Part shown: positions 6,981-14,218 of the stretch, in pieces
Layout: each line of letters begins with the position of its first letter
Numbering within the stretch: position 1 is the first letter of the stretch
Source: Dehalococcoidia bacterium
Lineage (GTDB): Bacteria; Chloroflexota; Dehalococcoidia; JAENJB01
DNA: 25,239 bases
Direction of reading: 5' to 3'
Assembly: GCA_016844565.1 (NCBI GenBank)
Contig: JAENJB010000003.1
Span: 1 to 25,239 of the forward strand
Program-made: the position numbers and the translations under genes
The notes under the pieces: model-generated
Seen by the model: only the letters and a program-made list of their open reading frames with translations
The model's database searches: none
What the model was told of the DNA's origin: nothing

Positions 6981-7055
6981 TCATTTATGATGTACCGGTG
7001 GTCCGGTCATGCCAATGACCAGGACATCGGTGCTCAGGGATTCTCTTGTCAGCAT
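6981..7055 (-). pseudogene. 24-codon flavoprotein-like N-terminal remnant or leader ORF
   Basis: A short frame with an ATG and an upstream GAAGGCGG reads MLTRESLSTDVLVIGMTG and stops six codons later. TDVLVIG is the first Rossmann strand of FAD-dependent oxidoreductases and parallels ADVLIVG of the gene just downstream. It looks like the stump of a decayed duplicate or of an older flavoprotein start, sitting in the 131-nt gap before the flavoprotein. A translated leader is the alternative. The match is short, so chance is possible. Confidence 0.35.
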
Positions 7056-7080
7056 CGTGGTTACCGCCTTCTTCAATTAC

Positions 7081-8457
7081 CTATTTGTGAATCGTTTCCT
7101 GGCGGCTTTCCTCTGACTGCAGCTTCCTTGCCAGCTCCAGCAGTTCTTCCGTCTCATAGAAAGAGGTGCGATAGCCGGTGAATTCCTTGCGTGACTCATC
7201 GTAGTTGCCATCGTAGGATTGCTGAATCAAGTCGTAGAGGCGTTTCACCGTCTTACTCGCCACATGGAACTTCCCGCTCTCCCCGGTGGTCTTTTCCCCC
7301 TGGCTATTCAGGATGGCCACCAGTCCATCCATGCTGGAGAGTGCACCTATGAGGTTCAGTTCGGCGCTGTTTTTTCCTACGACGGTCGGGTCAAAGGGCA
7401 AATAAATCAGACCGCCTTCCGCTTCGGTCTGACGTTGGAGGCCCGTCTGATGGAGCCCTGCCTGAGTAGTGAAAATGCTGCGTCCGACGATGGGCTGTTT
7501 CTCAGGTAGCGGGGCTACATCCTTGTCGATCAACTCGGCGATCTCGGCCAGTGTTTCCAGCTTGAAGCCCGGGTCACCAAAGACTCGAATGTAGTTTGCC
7601 AGGACTTGCTCCAGAGGAGCATTGCCTGTGCGTTCGCCGAGACCGCCGAAGGTGGTGTTGACTCTCTTGCACCCGTAGAGAAAGGCAGCCATGCAGTTCG
7701 CGGTGACCATGCCAAAGTCGTTGTGGCCGTGAAATTCGAGTTCCGCTCCTACGGCGGCGAGGGTTGATGCCAGACGGGGCAAGCCGAAGGGGAGGGCAGC
7801 TGATGGGTCCGGCACGCCCAGGCCCATGGTATCGCAGAGCCGGAAATAGGCCAGCCCCTTTGTCTCCTCGCTGGTGCGCTGCATGAAGGGTATCACCCAG
7901 CCCTCGATGTCCGCCCGGGTGACATCCTCCAGATGGACCCTCGGCCTGATGCCCTCTTCGCATGCGGTCAGAATTGGAGCAAGGTATTTGTCGGCAGCTT
8001 CTTCCTTGCTGCGGAACCCCAGCTTGTCAAAGATGTGGTGGTCGGATGAGGAAGCCAGCAGTCCTGTTTCCTTGACCCTGCCTCCGGAGACTTCCTTCAG
8101 CAGCTTCACGTCCTTGGGCGTCGCCCGCACCCAGGTGGTAACCTGGGGGTAATCATAGCCTCTTTCGAGGAGCTTCTCGAGCACCCAGACGTCGCGCCGC
8201 TGGTAGATGAATACCTCAATGGCTGCTATGCGGCCGGTGCCGTTGTCCAGTTGGTGGAGCAAATCGTAGTATCGCAGCTTGGCTTTATTGGGGAAAAGGG
8301 CGAAGCGCGGGTCCTGGGCTCCGTCCCGCAGGGTGGTATCAGTAATGAGCTTGGGGTGGGTTTGCGGGCTCTCTTGAGGCGCCACCGGAGTTGAGCCGTC
8401 CAGAAGCAGGCGTGGCATTCTGCCCTGGAAATTGTAGTATCTCTTCTGTGAGTTCAT
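7081..8457 (-). CDS. DRE-TIM metallolyase family acyltransferase, candidate (Re)-citrate synthase
   Basis: The 458-aa protein belongs to the 2-isopropylmalate/homocitrate/(Re)-citrate synthase family, which condenses acetyl-CoA with an oxo acid. Seen: the metal and catalytic motif DTTLRDGAQ (about residues 39-47), the HxH metal motif LEFHGHNDFGM, and GGLGERTGNAPLEQVL. An N-terminal extension of about 35 residues precedes the barrel. The C-terminal part (about 300-458) is too short for a leucine-regulatory domain like that of LeuA, and no leu genes are nearby. A (Re)-citrate synthase of this family is known from Dehalococcoides and Clostridium kluyveri. That assignment is favoured because acsA, making acetyl-CoA, lies directly upstream. 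Alternatives are a homocitrate- or methylmalate-type synthase. AGGGAAGGGG lies upstream of the ATG. Confidence 0.75.
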   Translation of the reverse strand: MNSQKRYYNFQGRMPRLLLDGSTPVAPQESPQTHPKLITDTTLRDGAQDPRFALFPNKAKLRYYDLLHQLDNGTGRIAAIEVFIYQRRDVWVLEKLLERGYDYPQVTTWVRATPKDVKLLKEVSGGRVKETGLLASSSDHHIFDKLGFRSKEEAADKYLAPILTACEEGIRPRVHLEDVTRADIEGWVIPFMQRTSEETKGLAYFRLCDTMGLGVPDPSAALPFGLPRLASTLAAVGAELEFHGHNDFGMVTANCMAAFLYGCKRVNTTFGGLGERTGNAPLEQVLANYIRVFGDPGFKLETLAEIAELIDKDVAPLPEKQPIVGRSIFTTQAGLHQTGLQRQTEAEGGLIYLPFDPTVVGKNSAELNLIGALSSMDGLVAILNSQGEKTTGESGKFHVASKTVKRLYDLIQQSYDGNYDESRKEFTGYRTSFYETEELLELARKLQSEESRQETIHK

Positions 8458-8488
8458 GCCGGGTTGCCCCTTCCCTGTTGATTCCGGG

Positions 8489-8519
8489 AGGATACCATCA
8501 AGTATCCTGTACGGACAGG
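8489..8519. promoter_or_regulatory. Overlapping hairpins between acsA and the condensing enzyme
   Basis: The 65-nt gap holds two mutually exclusive stems: AGGATAC/GTATCCT (8489-8495 with 8502-8508) and CCTGT/ACAGG (8506-8510 with 8515-8519). They share bases 8506-8508. There is no T-run, so this is not a terminator. A role in RNA processing or in differential expression of the two genes is speculative. Confidence 0.3.
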
Positions 8520-8522
8520 TTC

Positions 8523-10274
8523 CTAGTCGTCTTCGAGTGTGGAAGTGTCTCCTGCAGGGAGTCCCAGTTCCCTGGCTTTGAGAAGACGCCGCATGATCTT
8601 GCCGCTCCGTGTCTTGGGTAGTTTGTCCACGAACTCTATCTCTCGGGGTGCTACCGCGGCCGCCAGCTTCTTGCGGGCGAAGTGCATCAGTTCGCGGCGC
8701 AATTCTTCCGTCGGTTGATAGCCGTCTTTCAAGGCGACGAAGGCTTTAACCACCTCCATAGCGATGGGGTCGGGTTTGCCGATGACGCCGGCCTCAGCCA
8801 CGGCCGGGTGCTCGATGAGGGCGCTCTCTACTTCAAAGGGGCCCACCAGGTGACCGGCTGACTTGATAACATCATCGGCGCGGCCGATGAACCAGAAATA
8901 ACCGTCTTCATCCCGCCTGGCACGGTCGCCGGTGATGTACCAGCCATTCTTGAACTTGGACCGGTACATGGCTTCATTCCCCCAGTAGGTACGGAACATC
9001 GAAGGCCAGGGGGGTTTTATCGCGAGGTGTCCCTCTTTCCCGGGGGGCATCGGCTGAAAGGTATCATCCACGATGGACGCGGTAACACCCGGGATGGGCC
9101 TCCCCATGGAACCCGGCCGCACCGCCATGACAGGGTAATTGGCAATCAGAATAGCTCCCGTCTCGGTCTGCCACCAGTTATCGTGGATGGGTTGCTTGAA
9201 GACCTTGGTTCCCCAGATGACGGCCTCGGGGTTCAGCGGCTCTCCCACGCTGCAGATGTGCCGGAGGGAGCTCAAGTCGTATTGCTGAGGAAGGCTGTCA
9301 CCCGCTTTCATCAACATTCTCACTGCCGTGGGGGCCGTGTACCAGACGGTGACCTTGTATTTCTGTATAAGAGAGTACCAGGTGCTGGCTCTGTACCCGC
9401 CTTCATATATGAGCTGAGAGATACCGTTGGTCCAGGGGGCTGACATGCCGTAGGAAGTGCCCGTCACCCATCCAGGGTCGGCGGTGCACCAGTACAGGTC
9501 ATTCTGCTGCAAGTCCAGGGCCCACCTGCCGGTGGCATAGTGCTGAATAGTTGCCTGATGGACGTGGACCGCACCTTTGGGTTTTCCGGTCGTGCCGGAA
9601 GTGTAATGCATGATGGAGTAGTCGTCCTTGCTCCGGGCCACGATCTTGAAATCCGATGAGGCGTTTGCCATAACCTCCTCGTAGCTCAAGTCCAACTTCG
9701 CCGGGTTGTAGGAGGAGCGGTTGTTCTTGTTAACCATGACGTAGTGCTTGATATCGGGCAGGCTGTCGAGGATGGGCTCCAGTCGGACCTTCAAGTCGGG
9801 GGTGGTCACCAGCACGCGGGCGCCGCTATCGGCCAGCCGGTCTCTGACGGGGTCTGGGCCGAAAGCGGAGAAGAGAGGGCCGACCACGGCGCCGGCCTTC
9901 AGGGCGCCGAAGAACGCAACGTAGAGCTCGGGAATACGCTCCATGAAGAGGAAGACCCTATCGCCTTTCTTCACCCCAAGACCGAGAAGGACGTTAGCGA
10001 ACCTATTGGTTAATTGAGCAAGGTCGGTAAAGGTGTATTGCTCTTGCTCCCCGCCTTTCCCCTCCCAGTAGAGGGCGACTTTGTTCCGTCGAGCGCTTTC
10101 CAAATGGCGGTCGATGGCAGCGTAGGCGAGGTTGTAGTTCACACCCTCAACCAGACCAAGCTCCTTTTCCAGGCTCTGCCAGTCGAAGTGGCCACCGAGG
10201 GTTCTAACGTCAATAAGGTTAGGCCTCACCTTCATCTGATCCACGGGTGCTTTGGTTATCGGTGAGTAGTCCAT
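8523..10274 (-). CDS. acsA: Acetyl-CoA synthetase (AMP-forming), AcsA type
   Basis: Activates acetate (or a related short acid) through acetyl-AMP to acetyl-CoA. Seen: a short N-terminal domain, the P-loop-like motif MHYTSGTTGKPKGAVHVHQA, the carboxylate-pocket motif DNWWQTETGAILIANYP, the hinge Asp region YFWFIGRADDVIKSAGHLVG, and the C-terminal catalytic Lys in LPKTRSGKIMRR. This Lys is the residue acetylated in AcsA regulation. The tail GDTSTLEDD is typical of AcsA. The 583-aa length matches Bacillus-type AcsA rather than the longer Acs. The ATG at 10274 is preferred over an in-frame TTG 15 nt upstream because GGAG sits 7 nt before it. It is first in the minus-strand operon, behind a near-consensus promoter. 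Confidence 0.92.
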   Translation of the reverse strand: MDYSPITKAPVDQMKVRPNLIDVRTLGGHFDWQSLEKELGLVEGVNYNLAYAAIDRHLESARRNKVALYWEGKGGEQEQYTFTDLAQLTNRFANVLLGLGVKKGDRVFLFMERIPELYVAFFGALKAGAVVGPLFSAFGPDPVRDRLADSGARVLVTTPDLKVRLEPILDSLPDIKHYVMVNKNNRSSYNPAKLDLSYEEVMANASSDFKIVARSKDDYSIMHYTSGTTGKPKGAVHVHQATIQHYATGRWALDLQQNDLYWCTADPGWVTGTSYGMSAPWTNGISQLIYEGGYRASTWYSLIQKYKVTVWYTAPTAVRMLMKAGDSLPQQYDLSSLRHICSVGEPLNPEAVIWGTKVFKQPIHDNWWQTETGAILIANYPVMAVRPGSMGRPIPGVTASIVDDTFQPMPPGKEGHLAIKPPWPSMFRTYWGNEAMYRSKFKNGWYITGDRARRDEDGYFWFIGRADDVIKSAGHLVGPFEVESALIEHPAVAEAGVIGKPDPIAMEVVKAFVALKDGYQPTEELRRELMHFARKKLAAAVAPREIEFVDKLPKTRSGKIMRRLLKARELGLPAGDTSTLEDD

Positions 10275-10292
10275 CTCCCCACTCCACAAGGC

Positions 10293-10308
10293 ATAATGCT
10301 GCCATTAT
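10293..10308. promoter_or_regulatory. Inverted repeat ATAATG-CTGC-CATTAT over the acsA start site
   Basis: A perfect 6-4-6 inverted repeat overlaps the acsA -10 box and the predicted transcription start. Its placement suits a repressor site or a 5'-end hairpin of the acsA mRNA. No regulator is identifiable. Confidence 0.3.
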
Positions 10309-10331
10309 ATCAAGAACTAGTAGACGGTCAA
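10304..10331 (-). promoter_or_regulatory. Sigma70-like promoter of the acsA operon
   Basis: On the minus strand: -35 TTGACC (10331-10326), 16-nt spacer, perfect -10 TATAAT (10309-10304). Predicted start near 10297, about 23 nt before the acsA ATG. Confidence 0.75.
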
Positions 10332-10343
10332 AACCCAATTGTA

Positions 10344-10372
10344 TTGCAGCATTGTCCGGGGCATGGTATACT
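10344..10372 (+). promoter_or_regulatory. Sigma70-like promoter of the nusA operon
   Basis: -35 TTGCAG (10344-10349), 17-nt spacer, -10 TATACT (10367-10372). Predicted start near 10379. It is divergent from the acsA promoter, with the two -35 boxes about 12 bp apart. Confidence 0.7.
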
Positions 10373-10395
10373 TGATTCAATTAAAGAGTCTTAAG

Positions 10396-10421
10396 AAAGT
10401 GGGATGGTTGCCCACTTTTTT
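10396..10421 (+). terminator. Terminator-like hairpin in the nusA leader (candidate attenuator)
   Basis: An 8-bp stem AAAGTGGG/CCCACTTT (10396-10403 with 10411-10418, 7-nt loop) runs into six T (10416-10421). It begins about 17 nt after the predicted start and ends 42 nt before the nusA ATG. No upstream plus-strand gene needs terminating here. Its 3' arm can also pair with CGAAAAAGTGG (10431-10441). Confidence 0.6.
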
Positions 10422-10463
10422 GTTATATGGCGAAAAAGTGGTTTTGGTGAAAAGGATAGGCTC

Positions 10464-11957
10464 ATGAAGAGCGATTTCGCTTTGGCCGTAACTCAGCTTG
10501 CTGCCGAGAAGGATTTGCCCAAGGAGGTCATTCTCGCTGCGGTGGAGACTGCCCTGGCATCGGCTTACCGCAAGGAAGAACTCGGTGTCACTCAGCCTAT
10601 TTCGGTCAGGATTAACCCGAATACCTTCGATGTAAAGGTATTCACTTCGAAGATGGTAACCGAGGAGCTCACCGATCAGCCTGGCGAGATCAGTGTGGAC
10701 GAGGCCAGGAAGATTAAAGCGGACATACAGGTAGGGGACAACCTCGAGATAGAAGTGACTTTGCCCAAGAGCGCCGGGCGAATTGCCGCTCAGACGGCAA
10801 AACAGGTAATAGTGCAACGGCTGCACGAAGCCGAGCACGAAGCAATATTCGAAGAGTTCGTGGGTAAAGAGGGTGACATTGTCAGTGGGCTCGTACGTCG
10901 CATCGAAGCCGGCAGGGTCTTCATTGACCTGGGCAGGACTGAGGGTGTCTTTCCTCCGGCGGAACAATCAAGAGGTGAACGCTATCGTCCCGGTCAGAGA
11001 ATCAAAGTATATCTGCTGCAAATTGCTCGTCCCGGCAAGACGACTGAGATCACAGTGTCACGGGCGCACCGCAATCTGGTGCGGCGGCTTTTCGAGTTGG
11101 GAGTGCCGGAGATTCGAAATGGCGTGGTGGAACTGAAGGCCATCGCTCGGGAAGCTGGTAATAGGACGAAGGTAGCGGTCGCAGCCAAACAGCCGGGAAT
11201 AGACCCTGTGGGTACTTGTGTTGGGCAGCGGGGCATTAGAATTCAGAACATAGTCAGCGAGCTGGAGGGAGAAAAGGTAGATGTCATCCAGTGGAGTGCT
11301 GACGCTCGTGAATTCATAGCCAACGCTCTTAGTCCGGCCCAGATCATCAGCGTGACCATTAATGAAGACGAAGGAGCGGCTACGGTAGTTGTTCCTGACA
11401 GGCAACTCTCCCTGGCCATTGGTCGGGAGGGGCAGAACGCCAGGCTAGCTGCGAAGCTGACTGGCTGGCGCATTGATATCAAGAGCGCGTCAATGGTGGA
11501 GACGGAGCTTAAGGAGAAGCAGGAATCGGCTGAGGCGAGCAAGGCTGCTGCTGTGGAGGAGGCGGAAGCCCTCACGTCTGGCAGGCCGGCAGGTGTGCTA
11601 CTGGCTGCGGACGGAAGGCCTGGTGAGCCGGTGCCTGCAGGCGTGGGCGCCGCCGAGGTGGAGACGGACTCGGCGACATTGGAGTCTCCTCCTGAGAAGG
11701 AACAGCCGGCTGTTGCCGGTGAGGCTGAAGCTCCGGTTGAGCCTGCGCTCTCGCAGATCTTCATGCCTGTGCATCCTCAGGAAGGGCCGCGTGAGATCCG
11801 CTTTGCTGAGGATATTATTCCCAAGAGGGCCAAGACCGAGAAGAAGGAGAAGAAGGGCCGAGAGGATGAGGCTGCTCTCCGCACCAAGGCGAAGAAGGCC
11901 AAACGGACCAAGGAGTATGTAGAGGCGGAGGCGGAAGCGGAAGAGGATGTATATTGA
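10464..11957 (+). CDS. nusA: Transcription termination/antitermination factor NusA
   Basis: NusA binds RNA polymerase and nascent RNA and modulates pausing, termination and antitermination. Seen: the N-terminal RNAP-binding domain (MKSDFALAVTQLAAEKDLPK on), the S1 domain (GDIVSGLVRRIEAGRVFIDL, about 135-205), KH1 with GTCVGQRGIRIQNIVSEL, and KH2 with LAIGREGQNARLAAKLTGWR. From about residue 345 to the end (497) there is a long, apparently disordered tail, first Glu/Ala/Pro-rich, then Lys-rich (KRAKTEKKEKKGRE) and finally acidic. The start at 10464 has AGGA 7 nt upstream and matches the family N-terminus; the frame is open to 10404 without homology. rimP, the usual upstream neighbour, is absent. 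The TTG of the next gene overlaps the stop. Confidence 0.95.
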   Translation: MKSDFALAVTQLAAEKDLPKEVILAAVETALASAYRKEELGVTQPISVRINPNTFDVKVFTSKMVTEELTDQPGEISVDEARKIKADIQVGDNLEIEVTLPKSAGRIAAQTAKQVIVQRLHEAEHEAIFEEFVGKEGDIVSGLVRRIEAGRVFIDLGRTEGVFPPAEQSRGERYRPGQRIKVYLLQIARPGKTTEITVSRAHRNLVRRLFELGVPEIRNGVVELKAIAREAGNRTKVAVAAKQPGIDPVGTCVGQRGIRIQNIVSELEGEKVDVIQWSADAREFIANALSPAQIISVTINEDEGAATVVVPDRQLSLAIGREGQNARLAAKLTGWRIDIKSASMVETELKEKQESAEASKAAAVEEAEALTSGRPAGVLLAADGRPGEPVPAGVGAAEVETDSATLESPPEKEQPAVAGEAEAPVEPALSQIFMPVHPQEGPREIRFAEDIIPKRAKTEKKEKKGREDEAALRTKAKKAKRTKEYVEAEAEAEEDVY

Positions 11958-12295
11958 ATGGCGGTCGTATTTCGCGGCACGAGCCCCAGAGGACCTGTGT
12001 CGGGTGCAGCAGGGTGAAAGCGAAGAGGGAGTTGCTCCGTTTGGTGGTTGCGCAGGGTGGCAGGATCGCGGTTGACTGGGACCAGAAGAGCCCGGGCAGA
12101 GGTGTTTACCTGTGCGCCCAGAGGGAGTGTTGGGAGAGGGGATTGAAGCGGGATAGGATAGGCCATTTTTTGCGGACGAAGCTCAATCTGGATAACAGAG
12201 AGGGGCTCATGGCTATGGCGGTAAATCTCGTTTCGCAAGGAGATGCGTTGGGACAGCAGGCGAGGCGAGCCCCGATTCAATCGGGGCTAGAATGA
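11954..12295 (+). CDS. rnpM: YlxR/RnpM family RNA-binding protein (DUF448)
   Basis: A small basic protein of the nusA-infB operon; the family includes RnpM, which binds and modulates RNase P. Seen: the signature PQRTCVGCSRVKAKRELLRL, then SPGRGVYLCAQRECWERGLKRDRIGHFLR. The start is a TTG whose last bases form the nusA stop (TTGA overlap), with AGAGGA just upstream. The only nearby ATG (11958) is out of frame. The last codons (RAPIQSGLE) are encoded by a perfect palindrome (12268-12288), so the C-terminus beyond about residue 104 probably came from a small repeat insertion. The stop TGA is part of the Shine-Dalgarno TGAGG of infB. Confidence 0.9.
   Translation: MNGGRISRHEPQRTCVGCSRVKAKRELLRLVVAQGGRIAVDWDQKSPGRGVYLCAQRECWERGLKRDRIGHFLRTKLNLDNREGLMAMAVNLVSQGDALGQQARRAPIQSGLE
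12268..12288. repeat. Palindrome AGCCCCGAT-TCA-ATCGGGGCT inside the 3' end of rnpM
   Basis: A perfect 9-bp stem with a 3-nt loop and no T-run, so it is not a terminator. It shares the core CCCGAT...ATCGGG with the terminator stem at 4011-4049, suggesting a dispersed short palindrome family in this genome. It also lies 17 nt before the infB GTG, close enough to affect infB translation. Confidence 0.6.
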
Positions 12296-12304
12296 GGTTT
12301 CTTT

Positions 12305-14164
12305 GTGTTGATAGGAAAAGATAAGGCGAGCTCGGTGGCGGTGGGAAAGACGACCGGGCCGGATAACCTGCTTCGTGCTGAGACCAAGCGGCGTAAGCTG
12401 AGTCTGCCTTCTCTTGTAGGAGTCAGGCAATTCGCTGACCTCATGAATGTAACCCCTATAGAGGTTATCAAGCATCTCATGCGCAAGGGGGTGATGGTCA
12501 ACATCAACCAGGTCATTGACTACGACACGGCTACGTCCATAGCGGCTGGCCTCGGTTTTGAAACCCAAAGGGAAGAGCAGAAGGCCGTGGAGGCGGTGGA
12601 GCACGAAGAGGAGACAACGGCAGGCAAGCGTGTTAAGGCGAAAACCCCCTCTGACTGGCGCCCAAGACCGCCGGTGGTTACCATTATGGGGCACGTAGAC
12701 CACGGGAAGACGAGTCTTCTGGATGCCATCCGCCAGACCAATGTGATAGCTACGGAAGCGGGCCAGATCACCCAGCACATCGGTGCTTATCAGATTGAGA
12801 CGGACGGGCAGAAGATAACCTTTCTTGATACTCCGGGGCATGCGGCCTTCACCGCGATGCGGGCGAGGGGGGCTCAGGTGACTGACATTGCCGTCCTAGT
12901 AGTGGCCGCCGACGACGGGGTAATGCCTCAGACTGTGGAAGCTGTCAGCCACGCAAGGGCGGCGGGGGTTCCCATTGTGGTCGCCATGACAAAAATCGAT
13001 CGGCCCAACGCCAACCCCGAAAGGGTCAAGAAACAGCTGAGCGAACTGGGATTGATCATTGAGGAATGGGGGGGAGAGGTTATCATCGTGCCTGTGTCTG
13101 CCAAGACGAAACAAGGGATTGCTGATCTTCTAGCCAATATTCGGGTCGTGGCTGAGATTACCGAGCTTCAGGCGAACTATGCTTTGCCGGCGGAGGGAGT
13201 GGTCGTTGAGGCGGGGATGGATAAGACCCGTGGTCCAATTGCCACGGTCCTGGTGCAGAGAGGCACTCTCAATGTGGGTGGGGTTGTCGTTGTCGGCAGC
13301 ACCTGGGGCAAGATCAAGGCGATGTTTGACGACAAGGGCAGGGGAGTGAAGAAGGCCGAGCCCGCCACCCCAGTTAAGATTCTGGGACTGAACGGTGTGC
13401 CTCAAGCGGGAGACAAGCTTTCGGTGGTGGCTGACGAGGCAAGAGCAAAGGAGCTGATGGCCAAGTGGCAGACCGATGGTTCGAAGTCCACCTCGGCTCG
13501 CGGGAACATTACACTGGATTCTCTTTATTCTCAGGTGGCCTCGGGTCAGATAAAGGAACTCAATGTCATATTGAAGACCGATGTGCAGGGCAGTATCGAG
13601 CCGATCAGGAATTCGTTGGAGAGGCTTGGAGAGGACAAACTCAGAGTACGAGTCCTCCACGCCGGCACCGGGAGCATCACTGAAAGCGACGTGTTCTTGG
13701 CGGTGGCTTCCAAAGCCATCATAGTTGGTTTCAACAGCCGTGCGGAGCCGGGAGCGAAGCATCTTGCCGAGGTGGAGGGTGTTGACGTACGCTTTTACGA
13801 TATTATCTACAACCTTGCCGGCGATATCGAAAAAGCCCTTCAAGGCATGCTTGAGCCAACCTACATCGAGCTTATTGAGGGTCGCGCCGAAGTTCGTGCC
13901 GTATTCCCCGGTCGCAAGAAGAGCGGGGTCGCCGGTGTGTCTGTGCAAGAAGGTAAGCTTATGCGCGACAGCCCGGTCAGGGTGATGCGCAAGGGTGAGG
14001 TTCTTCACGAATCCCGGGTCAGCAGCCTGAGACGTTTCAAGGACGATGTCTCGGAGCTTCAGAAGGGATTTGACGGGGGAGTGGGGGTGGAAGGCTTTGG
14101 CGAGTTCCAGGTTGGGGACATCCTTGAATCATACCGCAAACAGAAACAGGGAGTCCCTTCCTAG
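12305..14164 (+). CDS. infB: Translation initiation factor IF-2
   Basis: IF-2 is the GTPase that brings initiator tRNA to the 30S subunit. Seen: a short N-terminal region with an IF2-N helical module (VRQFADLMNVTPIEVIKHLM), G1 GHVDHGKTSLLD, G2 TQHIGAYQ, G3 DTPGHAAF, G4 TKID, G5 PVSAK. Beta-barrel domains II and IV and the C-terminal fMet-tRNA-binding region (VFLAVASKAIIVGFNSR; VRVMRKGEVLHE) follow. At 619 aa it is a compact IF-2 without a long disordered N-terminus. The start is GTG, chosen for GAGG 7 nt upstream and for homology; the next codon is also a possible start (TTG). G4 has Thr instead of the usual Asn, which the (N/T)KxD consensus allows. Confidence 0.97.
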   Translation: MLIGKDKASSVAVGKTTGPDNLLRAETKRRKLSLPSLVGVRQFADLMNVTPIEVIKHLMRKGVMVNINQVIDYDTATSIAAGLGFETQREEQKAVEAVEHEEETTAGKRVKAKTPSDWRPRPPVVTIMGHVDHGKTSLLDAIRQTNVIATEAGQITQHIGAYQIETDGQKITFLDTPGHAAFTAMRARGAQVTDIAVLVVAADDGVMPQTVEAVSHARAAGVPIVVAMTKIDRPNANPERVKKQLSELGLIIEEWGGEVIIVPVSAKTKQGIADLLANIRVVAEITELQANYALPAEGVVVEAGMDKTRGPIATVLVQRGTLNVGGVVVVGSTWGKIKAMFDDKGRGVKKAEPATPVKILGLNGVPQAGDKLSVVADEARAKELMAKWQTDGSKSTSARGNITLDSLYSQVASGQIKELNVILKTDVQGSIEPIRNSLERLGEDKLRVRVLHAGTGSITESDVFLAVASKAIIVGFNSRAEPGAKHLAEVEGVDVRFYDIIYNLAGDIEKALQGMLEPTYIELIEGRAEVRAVFPGRKKSGVAGVSVQEGKLMRDSPVRVMRKGEVLHESRVSSLRRFKDDVSELQKGFDGGVGVEGFGEFQVGDILESYRKQKQGVPS

Positions 14165-14218
14165 GGCGGCTCGACCTTTTCTTATCCCGGTTGCATGCTC
14201 GTGTGACTGAGAAGGGCT

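Noticed and set aside
10412..10441. Classical terminator/antiterminator switch in the nusA leader
   Set aside because: The competing partner is transcribed only after the U-run, so it cannot prevent termination in the usual way; only post-read-through refolding is claimed.
12958..13010. IF-2 G4 motif TKID instead of NKID as a functional anomaly
   Set aside because: The GTPase consensus is (N/T)KxD, so Thr is an accepted variant.
13130..14008. Long open frame opposite infB (292 codons, minus strand)
   Set aside because: The plus strand encodes conserved IF-2 domains; the antisense product has no family features.
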